In this document: positions 38,886-47,393 of the stretch, in pieces
Position numbering within the stretch: position 1 is the stretch's first letter
How the letters are laid out: each line of letters opens with the position of its first letter
Assembly (NCBI RefSeq): GCF_020103725.1
Contig: NZ_JAHXBG010000004.1
Span: 124,001-188,000, forward strand
Origin: Hyalangium gracile
GTDB taxonomy: Bacteria; Myxococcota; Myxococcia; Myxococcales; Myxococcaceae
Direction: 5' to 3'
DNA: 64,000 bases
Program-made: the position numbers and the translations under genes
The notes under the pieces: generated by a model
Seen by the model: only the letters and a program-made list of their open reading frames with translations
Told to the model about the DNA's origin: nothing
The model's database searches: none

Positions 38886-40682
38886 TTACGGCCACCATTC
38901 GACGGACATGGCGCTCCACACCCGGGGAAGGCGGGCCTGGCCAGGCGTGGAGCCCGGATCCTTGATGGTGAGCCCGGTTGAGTCCCCCAGCACGAAGCAG
39001 ATGGGAACGCGGCGTCCATCCGGAAGCAGGGCTTCGGTGTAGCGGCCCAGGACCGCCTCCCGTCCGCGCTTGATGAGCCCCTCCGTCCAGAGCTGACCGT
39101 AGAGCAGGGTACCGTCGGGCAGTGGGCTCTTGCCCCAGGCCGTCTCCACCCGGCTGATGATCTTCCCCTCGTGGTAGACGCCCTGATCGTATTGGGTACC
39201 GGGCTGATTGATGTCGATGACGATCCGATAGTCCTGCCTGAGAAGCCCCAAATCCTCCATGCTCTGGACCGCCTCCTGGGGGCAGTCCCCAGGCAGGGGC
39301 CGAACCTGGGCCGCAGTGCATCCGACGCCGAAGGCGGTGCACAGCCAGGCGGCAGCGGTCCTGACAGGCCGAGAGTTGCTGAAGGTGGACACGAGCGAAC
39401 GTCCTTTCTCGGATGAAGCGGGGGAAGTCGGAGCGGGAGCCAGCCACACCTGCCATGCCACCAGGAGGCCCATCATCAGCAGGAGCCCCCCGCTGACCAG
39501 GGCGATTCTCCGCCATCTCTTCCGGCGGCGAGCGGCTTTCTCATCGAGGATGCGGAGCTCTTCCTCCATCTCCTGGATGGCGGTGGTGAACTGCTTCAGG
39601 GCCTCTTCCTGCGAGAGCTTCTCCGACTGCTGTTTGCGAGCCTCCCGGGATCGGCGCTCCGCTTCCAGCTGGTGGAGACGACGCTCCTCCACTTCGTCCT
39701 GGCTCATGGGGGCCGCGCCTCCGGGAGGCAGTCTCGGCGACACCTTCCAGGCCCTCGAGGAGCGCTCCTTGTTGGCATCCCATAGGGCCTGGAGCAGCGC
39801 CTTGGCGCTCTCGTACCGGTCTTCTGGCCGCTTCTCGAGCAGCCGCATGACGATGCGACTGAGCGACTCGGGAACGTCCGGATTGAGGCGGTGGGGCGCC
39901 CGAGGGACGACGCTCTGAATGGCCGTGAGCAGCTCCTCCTGCGTCATTCGAGCATCGAAGGGCCAGCAGTCCGAGAGCGCCTCGTACATGAAGACGCCCA
40001 ACTGATAGAGGTCCCCTGCCGCGGTCGCGTCGAAGCGGGTGCCCTGCTTCCACGTCCCTTCTCGCAGGAAGGTGATGCACTCGGGAGGCAGCGCATGGGG
40101 CGTGCCCGGGGCCAGCCCCACGGTGAGGGTGGAGCCGCCTGGCAACCACGCGCTGCCCAGGTCCACCAGCACCGGCTTGTGGTCCTTCGGCACGAGGACG
40201 TGCGCGCTCTTGAAGTCGCGAATGAGGATGCCACGGCCGTGCAGTCGGGCCACCACGCGCACCACCGCGATGAAGACGTCCACGAGCTGGGCGATGGTGG
40301 GCCGGGTGCGCTCACGCCAGTCATGGAACGGCTCGCCGGGCACGTAGTCGGTGACGATGAAGAGGTAGCCCTTCTTGGGATGCGGCCACCGGCCGATGGC
40401 CCGCACATGCGGCAGGCCGTCGCCGCTGGTGTTGGCCAGTAGGACGGCGCCTTCGTGGCGCATGCGTCCATCCACGTGCCCGTCCTCTCGGAGCTTCTCG
40501 GGCGCGCCCTCGGAGAGCTCGGGGGCGGGGCGCACGGCGATCTTCAACGTGAAGAATTCTCCCTCGCGCTCGGCCTTGAAGGCGTGGCCGAAGCTGCCGC
40601 TGCCCAGCGACTCGATGATGTGCCAGGGGCCTACGGTATCCCCGGGCTTGAGGTGGTCGGGGTGAATGGCATCCGTCGTCAT
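38886..40682 (-). CDS. receptor-type Ser/Thr protein kinase, atypical catalytic loop
   Basis: 598 residues. Kinase domain 18-310: Gly loop GSGSFGHAF, Lys47 in FTLKIAV, catalytic loop IRDFKSAH (Asp156; His161 where Asn is usual; no His before Arg) and DLG 174-176 in place of DFG. DLG is common in myxobacterial kinases, but the Asn-to-His change in the metal-binding position is unusual and may lower activity. Then a coiled coil (~335-390; EERRLHQLEAERRSREARKQ), one membrane helix (~402-425) and an outer domain of ~170 residues ending SAMSVEWWP. Twelve bases downstream of the DUF2381 gene, so co-transcribed with it. Confidence 0.9.
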   Translation of the reverse strand: MTTDAIHPDHLKPGDTVGPWHIIESLGSGSFGHAFKAEREGEFFTLKIAVRPAPELSEGAPEKLREDGHVDGRMRHEGAVLLANTSGDGLPHVRAIGRWPHPKKGYLFIVTDYVPGEPFHDWRERTRPTIAQLVDVFIAVVRVVARLHGRGILIRDFKSAHVLVPKDHKPVLVDLGSAWLPGGSTLTVGLAPGTPHALPPECITFLREGTWKQGTRFDATAAGDLYQLGVFMYEALSDCWPFDARMTQEELLTAIQSVVPRAPHRLNPDVPESLSRIVMRLLEKRPEDRYESAKALLQALWDANKERSSRAWKVSPRLPPGGAAPMSQDEVEERRLHQLEAERRSREARKQQSEKLSQEEALKQFTTAIQEMEEELRILDEKAARRRKRWRRIALVSGGLLLMMGLLVAWQVWLAPAPTSPASSEKGRSLVSTFSNSRPVRTAAAWLCTAFGVGCTAAQVRPLPGDCPQEAVQSMEDLGLLRQDYRIVIDINQPGTQYDQGVYHEGKIISRVETAWGKSPLPDGTLLYGQLWTEGLIKRGREAVLGRYTEALLPDGRRVPICFVLGDSTGLTIKDPGSTPGQARLPRVWSAMSVEWWP

Positions 40683-40694
40683 GGGGTGGGTTTC

Positions 40695-41576
40695 CTACCT
40701 GTCCATCAGATTGAGCAGGAGGCGCCGCTTGCCGCTGGCGTCCACGAGCTCCACGCTGAACGGCTTGCCGGGCTTCCAGGGGGTATCCTTCGTTTCCAGG
40801 ACGAGCAATCCCTCCTCCCCCGGAGCCAGGTGCTCGGGCTTCATCCGCATTGCGAGCACCTTCACCCGGGCACCGCCCGGTTCGAAGATGTGGGCCTGGG
40901 CTGGGAGCCACGGTGACTGACCGGCGAGATTGCGCAGCTGAATGGCCACCAGGGGCGAGAACGTGCCCGGGTAGCCGATGGCCTGAGTAGCGACCAGGCC
41001 GCTGGCATCCGGCGGAACCTGCGGCATCGAGAACTTGATGGGATTCATGTTGGCGGTGAGCCACTTCGAGAGGACGAGCCCCATAGGGCCATCGCCTGCG
41101 TACCGGGCCTTGAGCTCCTCCAACTCCGCCTCCTTCTGGGCGAGGGCCGCGAGCAGGGCTTCGGGGGAGTTCGCCCGCCGGTCCACCTCCAGCTTCCCGT
41201 CCATCACCTCCGCCTTGGTCAGGACGACAAGCACGGCCTTCGAGGGCAGGGCCTTGTCCTTGAAGCCGACCTGCAGGACGAGCCGCTCACCCGGCCCCAG
41301 GTTCGTGAAGGGCTCCAGGACGAGGATGTGGTCGCCGACGTCCACCCACTTGAAGCGGGTGCGGTCCAGCACGAGGCTGTCCCGGTCCAGCGGGCCGTTG
41401 AAGGCCACCGTGGTGAGGTTGCCCGCGGCCACGTACACCTCGGGGATGGGCTCGGCGGACGTGGTGGGCAGCGCGGCGCGCCGATCCTGGCGTTGCCGGG
41501 CGGGGGCTTGGGCGGCGGCGGTGCTCGCCACCAGCAGGCAGAGCGCGAGGGGCGGCCACTTCATGAGTAGTGCCAA
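40695..41576 (-). CDS. DUF2381 (TIGR02268) secreted protein
   Basis: 293 residues from a TTG ten bases after AGGAGG; an ATG four codons later is also possible. Signal peptide MKWPPLALCLLVASTAAAQA. The family pattern is clear: PEVYVAAGNLTTVAFNGPLDRDSLVLD, FKWVDVGDHILVLEPFTNLGPGERLVL, a central helical stretch ALAQKEAELEELKARY, then LVATQAIGYPGTFSPLVAIQLRNLAGQSPWLPAQA and VLAMRMKPEHLAPGEEGLLVLE. DUF2381/TIGR02268 is a myxobacterial paralogous family, usually next to receptor kinases as here. It is likely periplasmic and may bind the outer domain of the kinase; this is inferred from gene order. Confidence 0.9.
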   Translation of the reverse strand: MALLMKWPPLALCLLVASTAAAQAPARQRQDRRAALPTTSAEPIPEVYVAAGNLTTVAFNGPLDRDSLVLDRTRFKWVDVGDHILVLEPFTNLGPGERLVLQVGFKDKALPSKAVLVVLTKAEVMDGKLEVDRRANSPEALLAALAQKEAELEELKARYAGDGPMGLVLSKWLTANMNPIKFSMPQVPPDASGLVATQAIGYPGTFSPLVAIQLRNLAGQSPWLPAQAHIFEPGGARVKVLAMRMKPEHLAPGEEGLLVLETKDTPWKPGKPFSVELVDASGKRRLLLNLMDR

Positions 41577-41803
41577 GAAGGCGGAACCTCCTGGGTTGGA
41601 AACCTAGCAGAAGGACGCGCTCGGGCGTGAGGAGGAGGGGCAGGCGGGCGAAGAGGCGTCACGCCGCCAGTCCGGATGCCCCAATGTGGACTGGTCCCGC
41701 TCTGCTTCCGCTCCTGTCACTTCCTCGGCCTCGCTTGGGGGCACCGGAAAGAGACGAGATCGAGCCTTGCAAACGGGCCCGGTGTGGGCATGGATCCACC
41801 GCC

Positions 41804-42973
41804 ATGGAGTCCATCGAGCTATTCACGGGAGCGGGCGGACTGGCGCTCGGGACGCATGTGGCGGGCTTCCACCACCGCGCCCTGGTCGAATTGGATCACG
41901 ACGCCTGCGAGACCCTCCGCCGGAACTCCCAGGAGCGCGCCCTCCCAGGTATCGAGAGCTGGAAGGTCCACGAGACCGACGTGCGCCTGCTGTCCTTCGA
42001 CATCTTCGGCCCGGTGGACCTGGTCGCGGGAGGTGCGCCGTGCCAGCCCTTCAGCCTGGGGGGAAAGCACAAGGGCATGGAGGACCCCCGCAACATGGTC
42101 CCCGAGTTCGTGCGGGCGGTGCGGGAACTCCAGCCACGTGCCTTCATCCTGGAGAACGTGAAGGGGCTGCTGCGGCAGAGCTTCAGCAGCTACTTCTCGT
42201 ACATCTTCCTGCAGTTGAACTACCCCACCGTCACGCGGGTGCGCAGGGAGGACTGGACCGAGCACCTGAGGCGCTTGGAGGACATCCACACCAAGGGGCG
42301 CTTCCGAGGGCTCAAGTACAACGTGATCTTCCAGCTCCTGAACGCCGCGGACTATGGCGTGCCGCAGTGCCGCGAGCGGGTCTTCATCGTGGGCTTCCGG
42401 GAGGACACCGAGCTGGATTGGCACTTCCCCGAGCCAACCCACTCCGAGGAGGCACTGCTGCGCGACCAGTGGGTGACCCGCGACTATTGGAAGCGGCACG
42501 GCATTCGAGTTCCCAAGCAGCGACCGAGTTTTTCCTCCGAGAGGCTCCAGCAACTCGAGCGGGACGAGGTACTCAAGACCGCGCCTTGGAGGACCATTCG
42601 GGACGCGCTCCGTGGTCTTCCCGAGCCCCGGGTTGATCGCGCGCCCGCGCACATCTTCAACCACCGGCTGAATCCCGGTGCTCGTGTCTACCCGGGCCAT
42701 ACCGGGAGCCCGCTGGACCTCCCGTCGAAGACGCTCAAGGCCGGAGTCCACGGAGTGCCCGGCGGTGAGAACATGATCGCCTTTCCCGATGGCTCGGTGC
42801 GCTACCTCACCGTTCGTGAGGCGGCCCGTGTCCAGACCTTCCCGGATACGTGGAGGTTCGAGGGGGCCTGGTCGGAGGCGATGCGCCAGCTTGGGAATGC
42901 GGTACCGATGGAACTCGCCGCCGTGGTCGCGCGGAGCGTCGCGGAGAAGCTGAGCCAGGCCGATGCCAGGTAA
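41804..42973 (+). CDS. DNA cytosine-5 methyltransferase of an Eco29kI-type system (M1)
   Basis: 389 residues. m5C methyltransferase motifs in order: I ELFTGAGGLALGTH (residues 5-18), IV with catalytic Cys80 in GAPCQPFS, VI FILENVKGLL, VIII-like CRERVFIVGF, and IX/X ending in QLGNAVPMELAAVVARS. The start at 41804 places motif I at the N-terminus as usual. The 3' end overlaps the endonuclease gene R1 by 11 bp, so modification and restriction are coupled. Eco29kI recognises CCGCGG; site specificity here is inferred from the linked nuclease family. Very similar to M2 in this island. Confidence 0.93.
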   Translation: MESIELFTGAGGLALGTHVAGFHHRALVELDHDACETLRRNSQERALPGIESWKVHETDVRLLSFDIFGPVDLVAGGAPCQPFSLGGKHKGMEDPRNMVPEFVRAVRELQPRAFILENVKGLLRQSFSSYFSYIFLQLNYPTVTRVRREDWTEHLRRLEDIHTKGRFRGLKYNVIFQLLNAADYGVPQCRERVFIVGFREDTELDWHFPEPTHSEEALLRDQWVTRDYWKRHGIRVPKQRPSFSSERLQQLERDEVLKTAPWRTIRDALRGLPEPRVDRAPAHIFNHRLNPGARVYPGHTGSPLDLPSKTLKAGVHGVPGGENMIAFPDGSVRYLTVREAARVQTFPDTWRFEGAWSEAMRQLGNAVPMELAAVVARSVAEKLSQADAR

Positions 42974-43643
42974 GACCATCGTCATCAAGGAGTACAACCC
43001 CCTCGACTACGCCAACCTCACCAGGAACTGCGTCGAGGAACTGATGCGTCAGGGGCCTTACCGCCTGGAGTTCAACAAGCCGTTCGCGGGAGCTGGGGTC
43101 TATGCCCTGTTCTATGTGGGGCCTCGACCCGAGTACCGCCCCATCAAGTCACGGGACGCGACCTGGCCCATCTACGTTGGAAAGGCCGTGCCTCCGGGGG
43201 CACGGAAGGGCGGAAAGAGCGGCCAGACGTCGAGAGCGCTGTATATCCGACTTCGGCAGCACCTCGAATCCATCAACCAGACCCGGAATCTCGAGCCGCA
43301 TCACTTCCGCTGTAGGTTCCTGGTCGTGACGCCGCTTTGGATCACGATGGCTGAGCGGTTCCTGATCGAGAAGTTCCAGCCGGCGTGGAACGTCTGTATC
43401 GAAGGCTTTGGTAACCACCACCCTGGCAAGGGGCGAGCGAAGACCCAACGGAGTTTGTGGGACATCCTTCATCCTGGCCGTGACTGGGCCGAGAAGCTCC
43501 TGACAACGCGCACTACAAAGGGAGTGAAGGCTCGTCTCCGTGCCTATCTGAAGACGCACTACGCGGGGGCGGAACTGCCGCCCCTCATCGCGGATGCCGA
43601 CCGCTACATGGAGGACGAGACGGGGGACGATTCCGAGGATTAG
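42963..43643 (+). CDS. Eco29kI-family GIY-YIG restriction endonuclease (R1)
   Basis: 226 residues, the usual Eco29kI length. GIY-YIG hallmarks are GVYALFYVG and PIYVGKAVPPG, the catalytic Arg in LYIRLRQHLESI, and a Glu in TMAERFLIEKFQPAWN. The family tail GFGNHHPGKGRAKTQRSLWDILHPGRDWA is complete. It cuts DNA, probably at CCGCGG, unless methylated by the partner enzyme. Overlaps M1 by 11 bp. Its stop overlaps the stop of the convergent M2 gene by 4 bp, so the two restriction units are packed end to end. Confidence 0.93.
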   Translation: MPGKTIVIKEYNPLDYANLTRNCVEELMRQGPYRLEFNKPFAGAGVYALFYVGPRPEYRPIKSRDATWPIYVGKAVPPGARKGGKSGQTSRALYIRLRQHLESINQTRNLEPHHFRCRFLVVTPLWITMAERFLIEKFQPAWNVCIEGFGNHHPGKGRAKTQRSLWDILHPGRDWAEKLLTTRTTKGVKARLRAYLKTHYAGAELPPLIADADRYMEDETGDDSED

Positions 43644-44803
43644 CGGGGGCGCTCCTTCAGCTTCCTGGAAACGCTCCTGGCCACAACCGCCGCGAGGTCC
43701 ATGGGAACAGCGTTTCCCAACTGGCGCATGGCCTCGCCCCATGAGCCCGCGAACCGCCAGCGATCCGGGAAGGTCTGTATCCGCGCCGCCTCACGCACCG
43801 TGAGATAGCGCAGGGTGCCATCGGCGAAGGCGATCATGTTCTCTCCGCCAGGCACGCCATGCACTCCCGCCTTCAGCGTCTTGGAAGGCAGGTCGTAGTT
43901 GCTCCCCGTGTGGCCTGGGTAGGCTCTCGCTCCTGGATTCAATCGGTGGTTGAAGACGTCGGAGGGCTCGGCATCGGCGCGTGGCTCGGGGAGATCCTGA
44001 ATGGCGTCGCGAATGGTGCGCCAAGGTTTGGTCGCGTCGAACAACTCCTCAGTGCGGCCGAGGAATGGCGCGGCGTGCGCGGGAGGTACCTTCGGTCGGC
44101 GCACCCCGTGTCGTTCCCAGTAGCTGCCCGTGACCCACTGCTCCCGCATCAAGGCTTCGAAGGAGTGCGTCGGCTTCGGAAAGTGCCAGGGATGCCCCAC
44201 GTCGGAGCGGAAGCCGACGATGAACACGCGCTCGCGGGTTTGCGGGATGCCGTAGTTCGCGGCATTCAGGAGTTGGAAGATGACGTTGTACTGAAGGTCG
44301 GCGTAGCGCCCCTGCGTGCGGACGTCCTCCAGGCGGCGCAGGTGGCCTTCCCAGCTTTCACCCTTCTTGCGGTGCAGATCCGGGTAGCTCAACTGCAAGA
44401 AGATGTACGAGAAGTAGTTGCGGAAGGTCTGGCGCAACAGCCCCTTGACGTTCTCGATGATGAACGCCTTCGGCCGTAGATCCCGCACGGCTCGGACGAA
44501 GTCAGGGAACATGTCGCGCTCGTCGTTCATGCCCTTGTGCTTGCCGCCGAGACTGAACGGCTGACAGGGCACGCCCCCCGCGACCAGGTCCACCGGCCCG
44601 AACTGGTTGAAGTCGAGCGCATGGATGTCGGCCTGAACCACGTTCCATCTGTCGACGCCCGGCAATGCGCCCTCTCGGCTGTTGCGCCTCAGCGTGTCGC
44701 AGGCGTCCTTGTTCCACTCCACCAGGGCGACATGCTCGAAGCCCGAGAGGTGCGTTCCCAGCGCGAGGCCACCGGCCCCAGTGAACAGCTCGAGGGACTT
44801 CAT
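43640..44803 (-). CDS. DNA cytosine-5 methyltransferase of a second Eco29kI-type system (M2)
   Basis: 387 residues; ATG at 44803 with GGAGGGC upstream. All motifs are present (ELFTGAGGLALGTH, Cys80 in GVPCQPFSLGGKHKG, ENVKGLLRQ, TRERVFIVGF, QLGNAVPMDLAAVVARS). It is co-linear with M1 over its whole length and clearly more than half identical, so they are recent paralogues or two imported relatives, probably with the same or overlapping specificity. Its start overlaps the vsr stop (ATGA). Transcribed with vsr, opposite to M1-R1. Confidence 0.93.
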   Translation of the reverse strand: MKSLELFTGAGGLALGTHLSGFEHVALVEWNKDACDTLRRNSREGALPGVDRWNVVQADIHALDFNQFGPVDLVAGGVPCQPFSLGGKHKGMNDERDMFPDFVRAVRDLRPKAFIIENVKGLLRQTFRNYFSYIFLQLSYPDLHRKKGESWEGHLRRLEDVRTQGRYADLQYNVIFQLLNAANYGIPQTRERVFIVGFRSDVGHPWHFPKPTHSFEALMREQWVTGSYWERHGVRRPKVPPAHAAPFLGRTEELFDATKPWRTIRDAIQDLPEPRADAEPSDVFNHRLNPGARAYPGHTGSNYDLPSKTLKAGVHGVPGGENMIAFADGTLRYLTVREAARIQTFPDRWRFAGSWGEAMRQLGNAVPMDLAAVVARSVSRKLKERPR

Positions 44804-45219
44804 GGACTGCCCTCCAGAAACCCGCGAAGCCTCCGCCCCAATGCCGGCAGCTTCCGAACCTGACACTCCCACACCACCATCACCGACCATCCCATCCTCC
44901 GTATCTTTCGCTGCTGAACTACATCACGCCGCCGGTTCGCTTCCAGCTTGGGGAGCCAGAAGTCCAGCCTGGACTTCGGCAGTCGCGCGAGCGCGCAGGT
45001 CTTCGCTGGATGCCGATGCCAGAAGCAGCCGTGCACGAAGATCACCTTCTTCAAGCCCGGGAAGACGAGATCGGGCCGCCCAGGAAGCAGCTTGGAGTGC
45101 AGCCTGAATCGGTAACCCATGCTGAAGACGAGGCGGCGCACCGCGAGCTCGGGCTTGGTGTCCTTGTACCGGACGCGGCTCATTCGCGCGCTGCGCTCGC
45201 TCGGCGTCAGGGTGTCCAC
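44800..45219 (-). CDS. vsr: very short patch repair endonuclease Vsr
   Basis: 139 residues, normal Vsr length. Opens with SERSARMSRVRYKDTKPELAVRRLVFSMGYRFRLH and has the core LPGRPDLVFPGLKKVIFVHGCFWHRHPAKTCALARLPKSRLDFWLPKL, with the catalytic Asp in RPDLVF and the zinc-site CFWHRH/C. Vsr nicks beside T in T:G mismatches made by deamination of 5-methylcytosine and so protects methylated sites. It is coupled to M2 by a 4-bp overlap. One Vsr presumably serves both methyltransferases. Confidence 0.95.
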   Translation of the reverse strand: MDTLTPSERSARMSRVRYKDTKPELAVRRLVFSMGYRFRLHSKLLPGRPDLVFPGLKKVIFVHGCFWHRHPAKTCALARLPKSRLDFWLPKLEANRRRDVVQQRKIRRMGWSVMVVWECQVRKLPALGRRLRGFLEGSP

Positions 45220-45321
45220 GGTGGGGAACCATACCTGAACGAGCGTCTAGCACATCGCCCTGACATGAGGTGGAGCCTGAAAAGTTGTCCACTCGGCGTG
45301 ACGTGAAAGCATCGCGACGGA

Positions 45322-46143
45322 ATGGCCGCCAAGCTCGACATCAATGCGCTCCTGGAGCACCTCGCTACCCTCCAGAAACTGGTGCCCGCAGGAGACGTCG
45401 ATTTGCCCCCGCTGTCCAGCGCCAAGGTGAAGCGCCTGCGCGATGAGCTGAAGACCAGCGTCGATCGCCTGGAGGGGCTCGACTACCTGCTCAACCCGCT
45501 CAAGATGCCGAAGACGGTTTTTGATCCCAGTGACCCCCATGTGGTGGGACGGTTGATCGGGGATACGCTGCTCCAACAGGAGCGAGTGTCGCTTGAGTCC
45601 GTGGACAAGTTCTACGGGTCGGGGGTCTACGCGATCTACTACCTGGGCTCTTTCGATGCGTACGAGCCCATCTCCAGGACCGATACCCCCATCTACGTTG
45701 GCAAGGCTGATCCCGCGGACCGCTACGCCCAGGATGTTCGAGAGCAGGGCGAGCGTCTCTCGAGTCGGCTCAAGGACCACAGGAGGAGCATCACGTGGGC
45801 CGAGAACCTGGATATCCGCGACTTCGACTGCCGCTTCCTGGTGGTGAAGACCGCCTGGGAGTCCACGGCCGAGGACTACCTCATCAACCGCTTCCGGCCT
45901 GTCTGGAACAGTGAGATGAAGGTCTGCTTCGGGTTCGGAAAACACGGCGACTCCGCGAAGGTCCGGGGCAACACGCGATCTCCGTGGGACACCCTTCATC
46001 CGGGTCGTCCATGGGCGGACGAGGAGGGGAACAAGCCCAACCCCCTGGGGATTGACGGCATCAAGAAGCAGATCGCGGCCCACTTCGAGAAGAATCCGCC
46101 CTTGTACCCGGAGAAAAGCTACTCCCCTCGTCCGCCAGGGTAG
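45322..46143 (+). CDS. Eco29kI-family restriction endonuclease (R2)
   Basis: 273 residues, longer than R1 because of an N-terminal helical extension of ~85 residues (LLEHLATLQKLVPAGDVDLPPLS...LRDELKTSVDRLEGLDYLLNPL). The GIY-YIG core follows: GSGVYAIYYLG, PIYVGKADPADR, LSSRLKDHRRSI, STAEDYLINRFRPVWN and the family tail GFGKHGDSAKVRGNTRSPWDTLHPGRPWA. It is divergent from vsr-M2 across a 102-bp gap that must hold both promoters. R1 and R2 are much less alike than M1 and M2. Probable partner of M2. Confidence 0.92.
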   Translation: MAAKLDINALLEHLATLQKLVPAGDVDLPPLSSAKVKRLRDELKTSVDRLEGLDYLLNPLKMPKTVFDPSDPHVVGRLIGDTLLQQERVSLESVDKFYGSGVYAIYYLGSFDAYEPISRTDTPIYVGKADPADRYAQDVREQGERLSSRLKDHRRSITWAENLDIRDFDCRFLVVKTAWESTAEDYLINRFRPVWNSEMKVCFGFGKHGDSAKVRGNTRSPWDTLHPGRPWADEEGNKPNPLGIDGIKKQIAAHFEKNPPLYPEKSYSPRPPG

Positions 46144-46152
46144 TTCTCCGAG

Positions 46153-46912
46153 GCTAAGTCTTTTGCAGGGGTGGCAACTACGCAACCTGCTTCGTCGTGA
46201 TCGCACCAGTAGGCTGGGCAGCAGGTGCGGAATCGCTCCATTCACGAGAGAGTTCATCCAGCCTGGCCCAAGGGTCTATCTTCCGGAGGCTGATGACGTG
46301 CTCACGGTACTCGCCGAGCACTCGCATCCATCGCTTGAACGTCGCCTCGAAGGCAGCCTTGAGCATGCTGTCGTCGCCAACCTTGAACATCGCAGCTATC
46401 GCTACGTCATCAAGGTAGTTCAGCAGAGTGCCGAAGTGATGCACCATGACGGGGTCAGTTCCCTGACGACTCGCATCCACTTCCTTCTTGAATTCGGCAT
46501 CGATCTCTGCACGCGGGATAGCCTCATTGTTCTGGTAGCGCTCGCTCCACCGCCTCATGATGGCAGAGCGGGCGTGCATGGTCCGCTCGTCCCAGCGGCT
46601 AATAAGTTCGGCTGCGTATAGCCTGCGCTGGTAGTCGTGGTCATCACGGAGTGCTTGCTGTGCAACCACCACAGCCTTCTCGGACTGCTTCGCACTCTTG
46701 ACGGCAACAACAGATGCGACGACAGCCACAACCGCAGCAAACGCGGTTGCTACTGCGGAGACCATATTCCAGTCCATAAGGGCATTTCCCTCCAGAGCAA
46801 GAGCCGTCAAGAGGATAGTCGGGAAGACGTCTTGAGGACGTAAGTTCTTTCAGCGGAGGTCGCCACCAAGCCGAGAAACCGGGCTTCCGCAAAGCCCCTG
46901 AAAAGACTTAGC
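46153..46912. mobile_element. inverted-repeat-bounded cassette, possible non-autonomous element
   Basis: GCTAAGTCTTTT (46153-46164) and its exact reverse complement AAAAGACTTAGC (46901-46912) bound a 760-bp segment. Similarity continues inward for six more bases after a one-base gap (CAGGGG / CCCCTG). TCCGA occurs just outside each end (one extra G on the left), like a short target duplication. The segment holds one membrane-protein gene and no transposase, and its base composition is visibly less GC-rich than the neighbourhood. It may be a MITE-like cassette or a defence-island module moved by a related transposase elsewhere. Confidence 0.4.
46178..46777 (-). CDS. DUF4760-like membrane-anchored protein
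   Basis: 199 residues from the ATG at 46777. One N-terminal membrane helix (MVSAVATAFAAVVAVVASVVAV, then KSAKQSEKAV) is followed by a cytoplasmic helical domain with RRLYAAELISRWDERTMHARSAIMRRWSE and FGTLLNYLDDVAIAAMFKVGDDSML. The layout resembles DUF4760-type proteins, small single-helix proteins common near mobile and defence genes. Function unknown. It is the only gene inside the inverted-repeat-bounded segment, directly beside the restriction island, and its codon use is less GC-biased than its neighbours, which suggests import. Confidence 0.6.
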   Translation of the reverse strand: MDWNMVSAVATAFAAVVAVVASVVAVKSAKQSEKAVVVAQQALRDDHDYQRRLYAAELISRWDERTMHARSAIMRRWSERYQNNEAIPRAEIDAEFKKEVDASRQGTDPVMVHHFGTLLNYLDDVAIAAMFKVGDDSMLKAAFEATFKRWMRVLGEYREHVISLRKIDPWARLDELSREWSDSAPAAQPTGAITTKQVA

Positions 46913-46956
46913 TCCGATGACTTAGACGGAAGCCGCATCTTCAGTGAAGGAGTCGA

Positions 46957-47309
46957 GTGTTTCGCTTCAGATGCGAATGGGCCGATGGCCACGATGCAAT
47001 GACGCTAACGGGCTTCGACCTGGGCCACATGACCTTCGCGGGCGAGAAAGGGATCTGCTCCTCGCGAGGGAAGAAGCCGGATCAGGCGATGATGCTAGTC
47101 ATCGCCATCAAGGAACTGCTCGATGCTTGGAGCGGTTCCTGAAAGAAGGGCAATCCAAGTACACCTTCATTAGCGTGTCCATGTGCAGAGCCATCTTGTC
47201 GGGCGTCGAGTCGTTTCTGGGTCAACCCGCTAATCAGCTCCCTGTCGATGATCCAACTCGGGAAGATCTGCTCACATCCATTGAGGAGTTTGTGTGCCTT
47301 CGCACGTGA
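46957..47309 (+). pseudogene. frameshifted small gene of unknown function
   Basis: A GTG at 46957 with AAGGAG seven bases before starts MFRFRCEWADGHDAMTLTGF, continuing to ...VIAIKELLDA, then stops at 47142 in that frame. The frame shifted by one base continues sensibly as LERFLKEGQSKYTFISV and on to ...SIEEFVCLRT, ending at 47309. One missing base near 47126 would join the halves into a ~118-residue protein. It is either a pseudogene or a sequencing error. Family not recognised; the FxxxDLGHM and SSRGKKPDQAMM segments look like conserved motifs. Confidence 0.5.
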
Positions 47310-47393
47310 ATGGTCAGCGGATATCCAGCGACAGTCTGAGCAGTTGGAAATCCTCGAAGGACTGCTGAAGAGAGCCCCATGGAGCGGCCCGAC

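Noticed and set aside
42963-46143. R2 as a duplicate of R1
   Set aside because: They share the GIY-YIG core and family tail only; R2 has an added N-terminal region and low similarity elsewhere. They look separately acquired, unlike M1 and M2.
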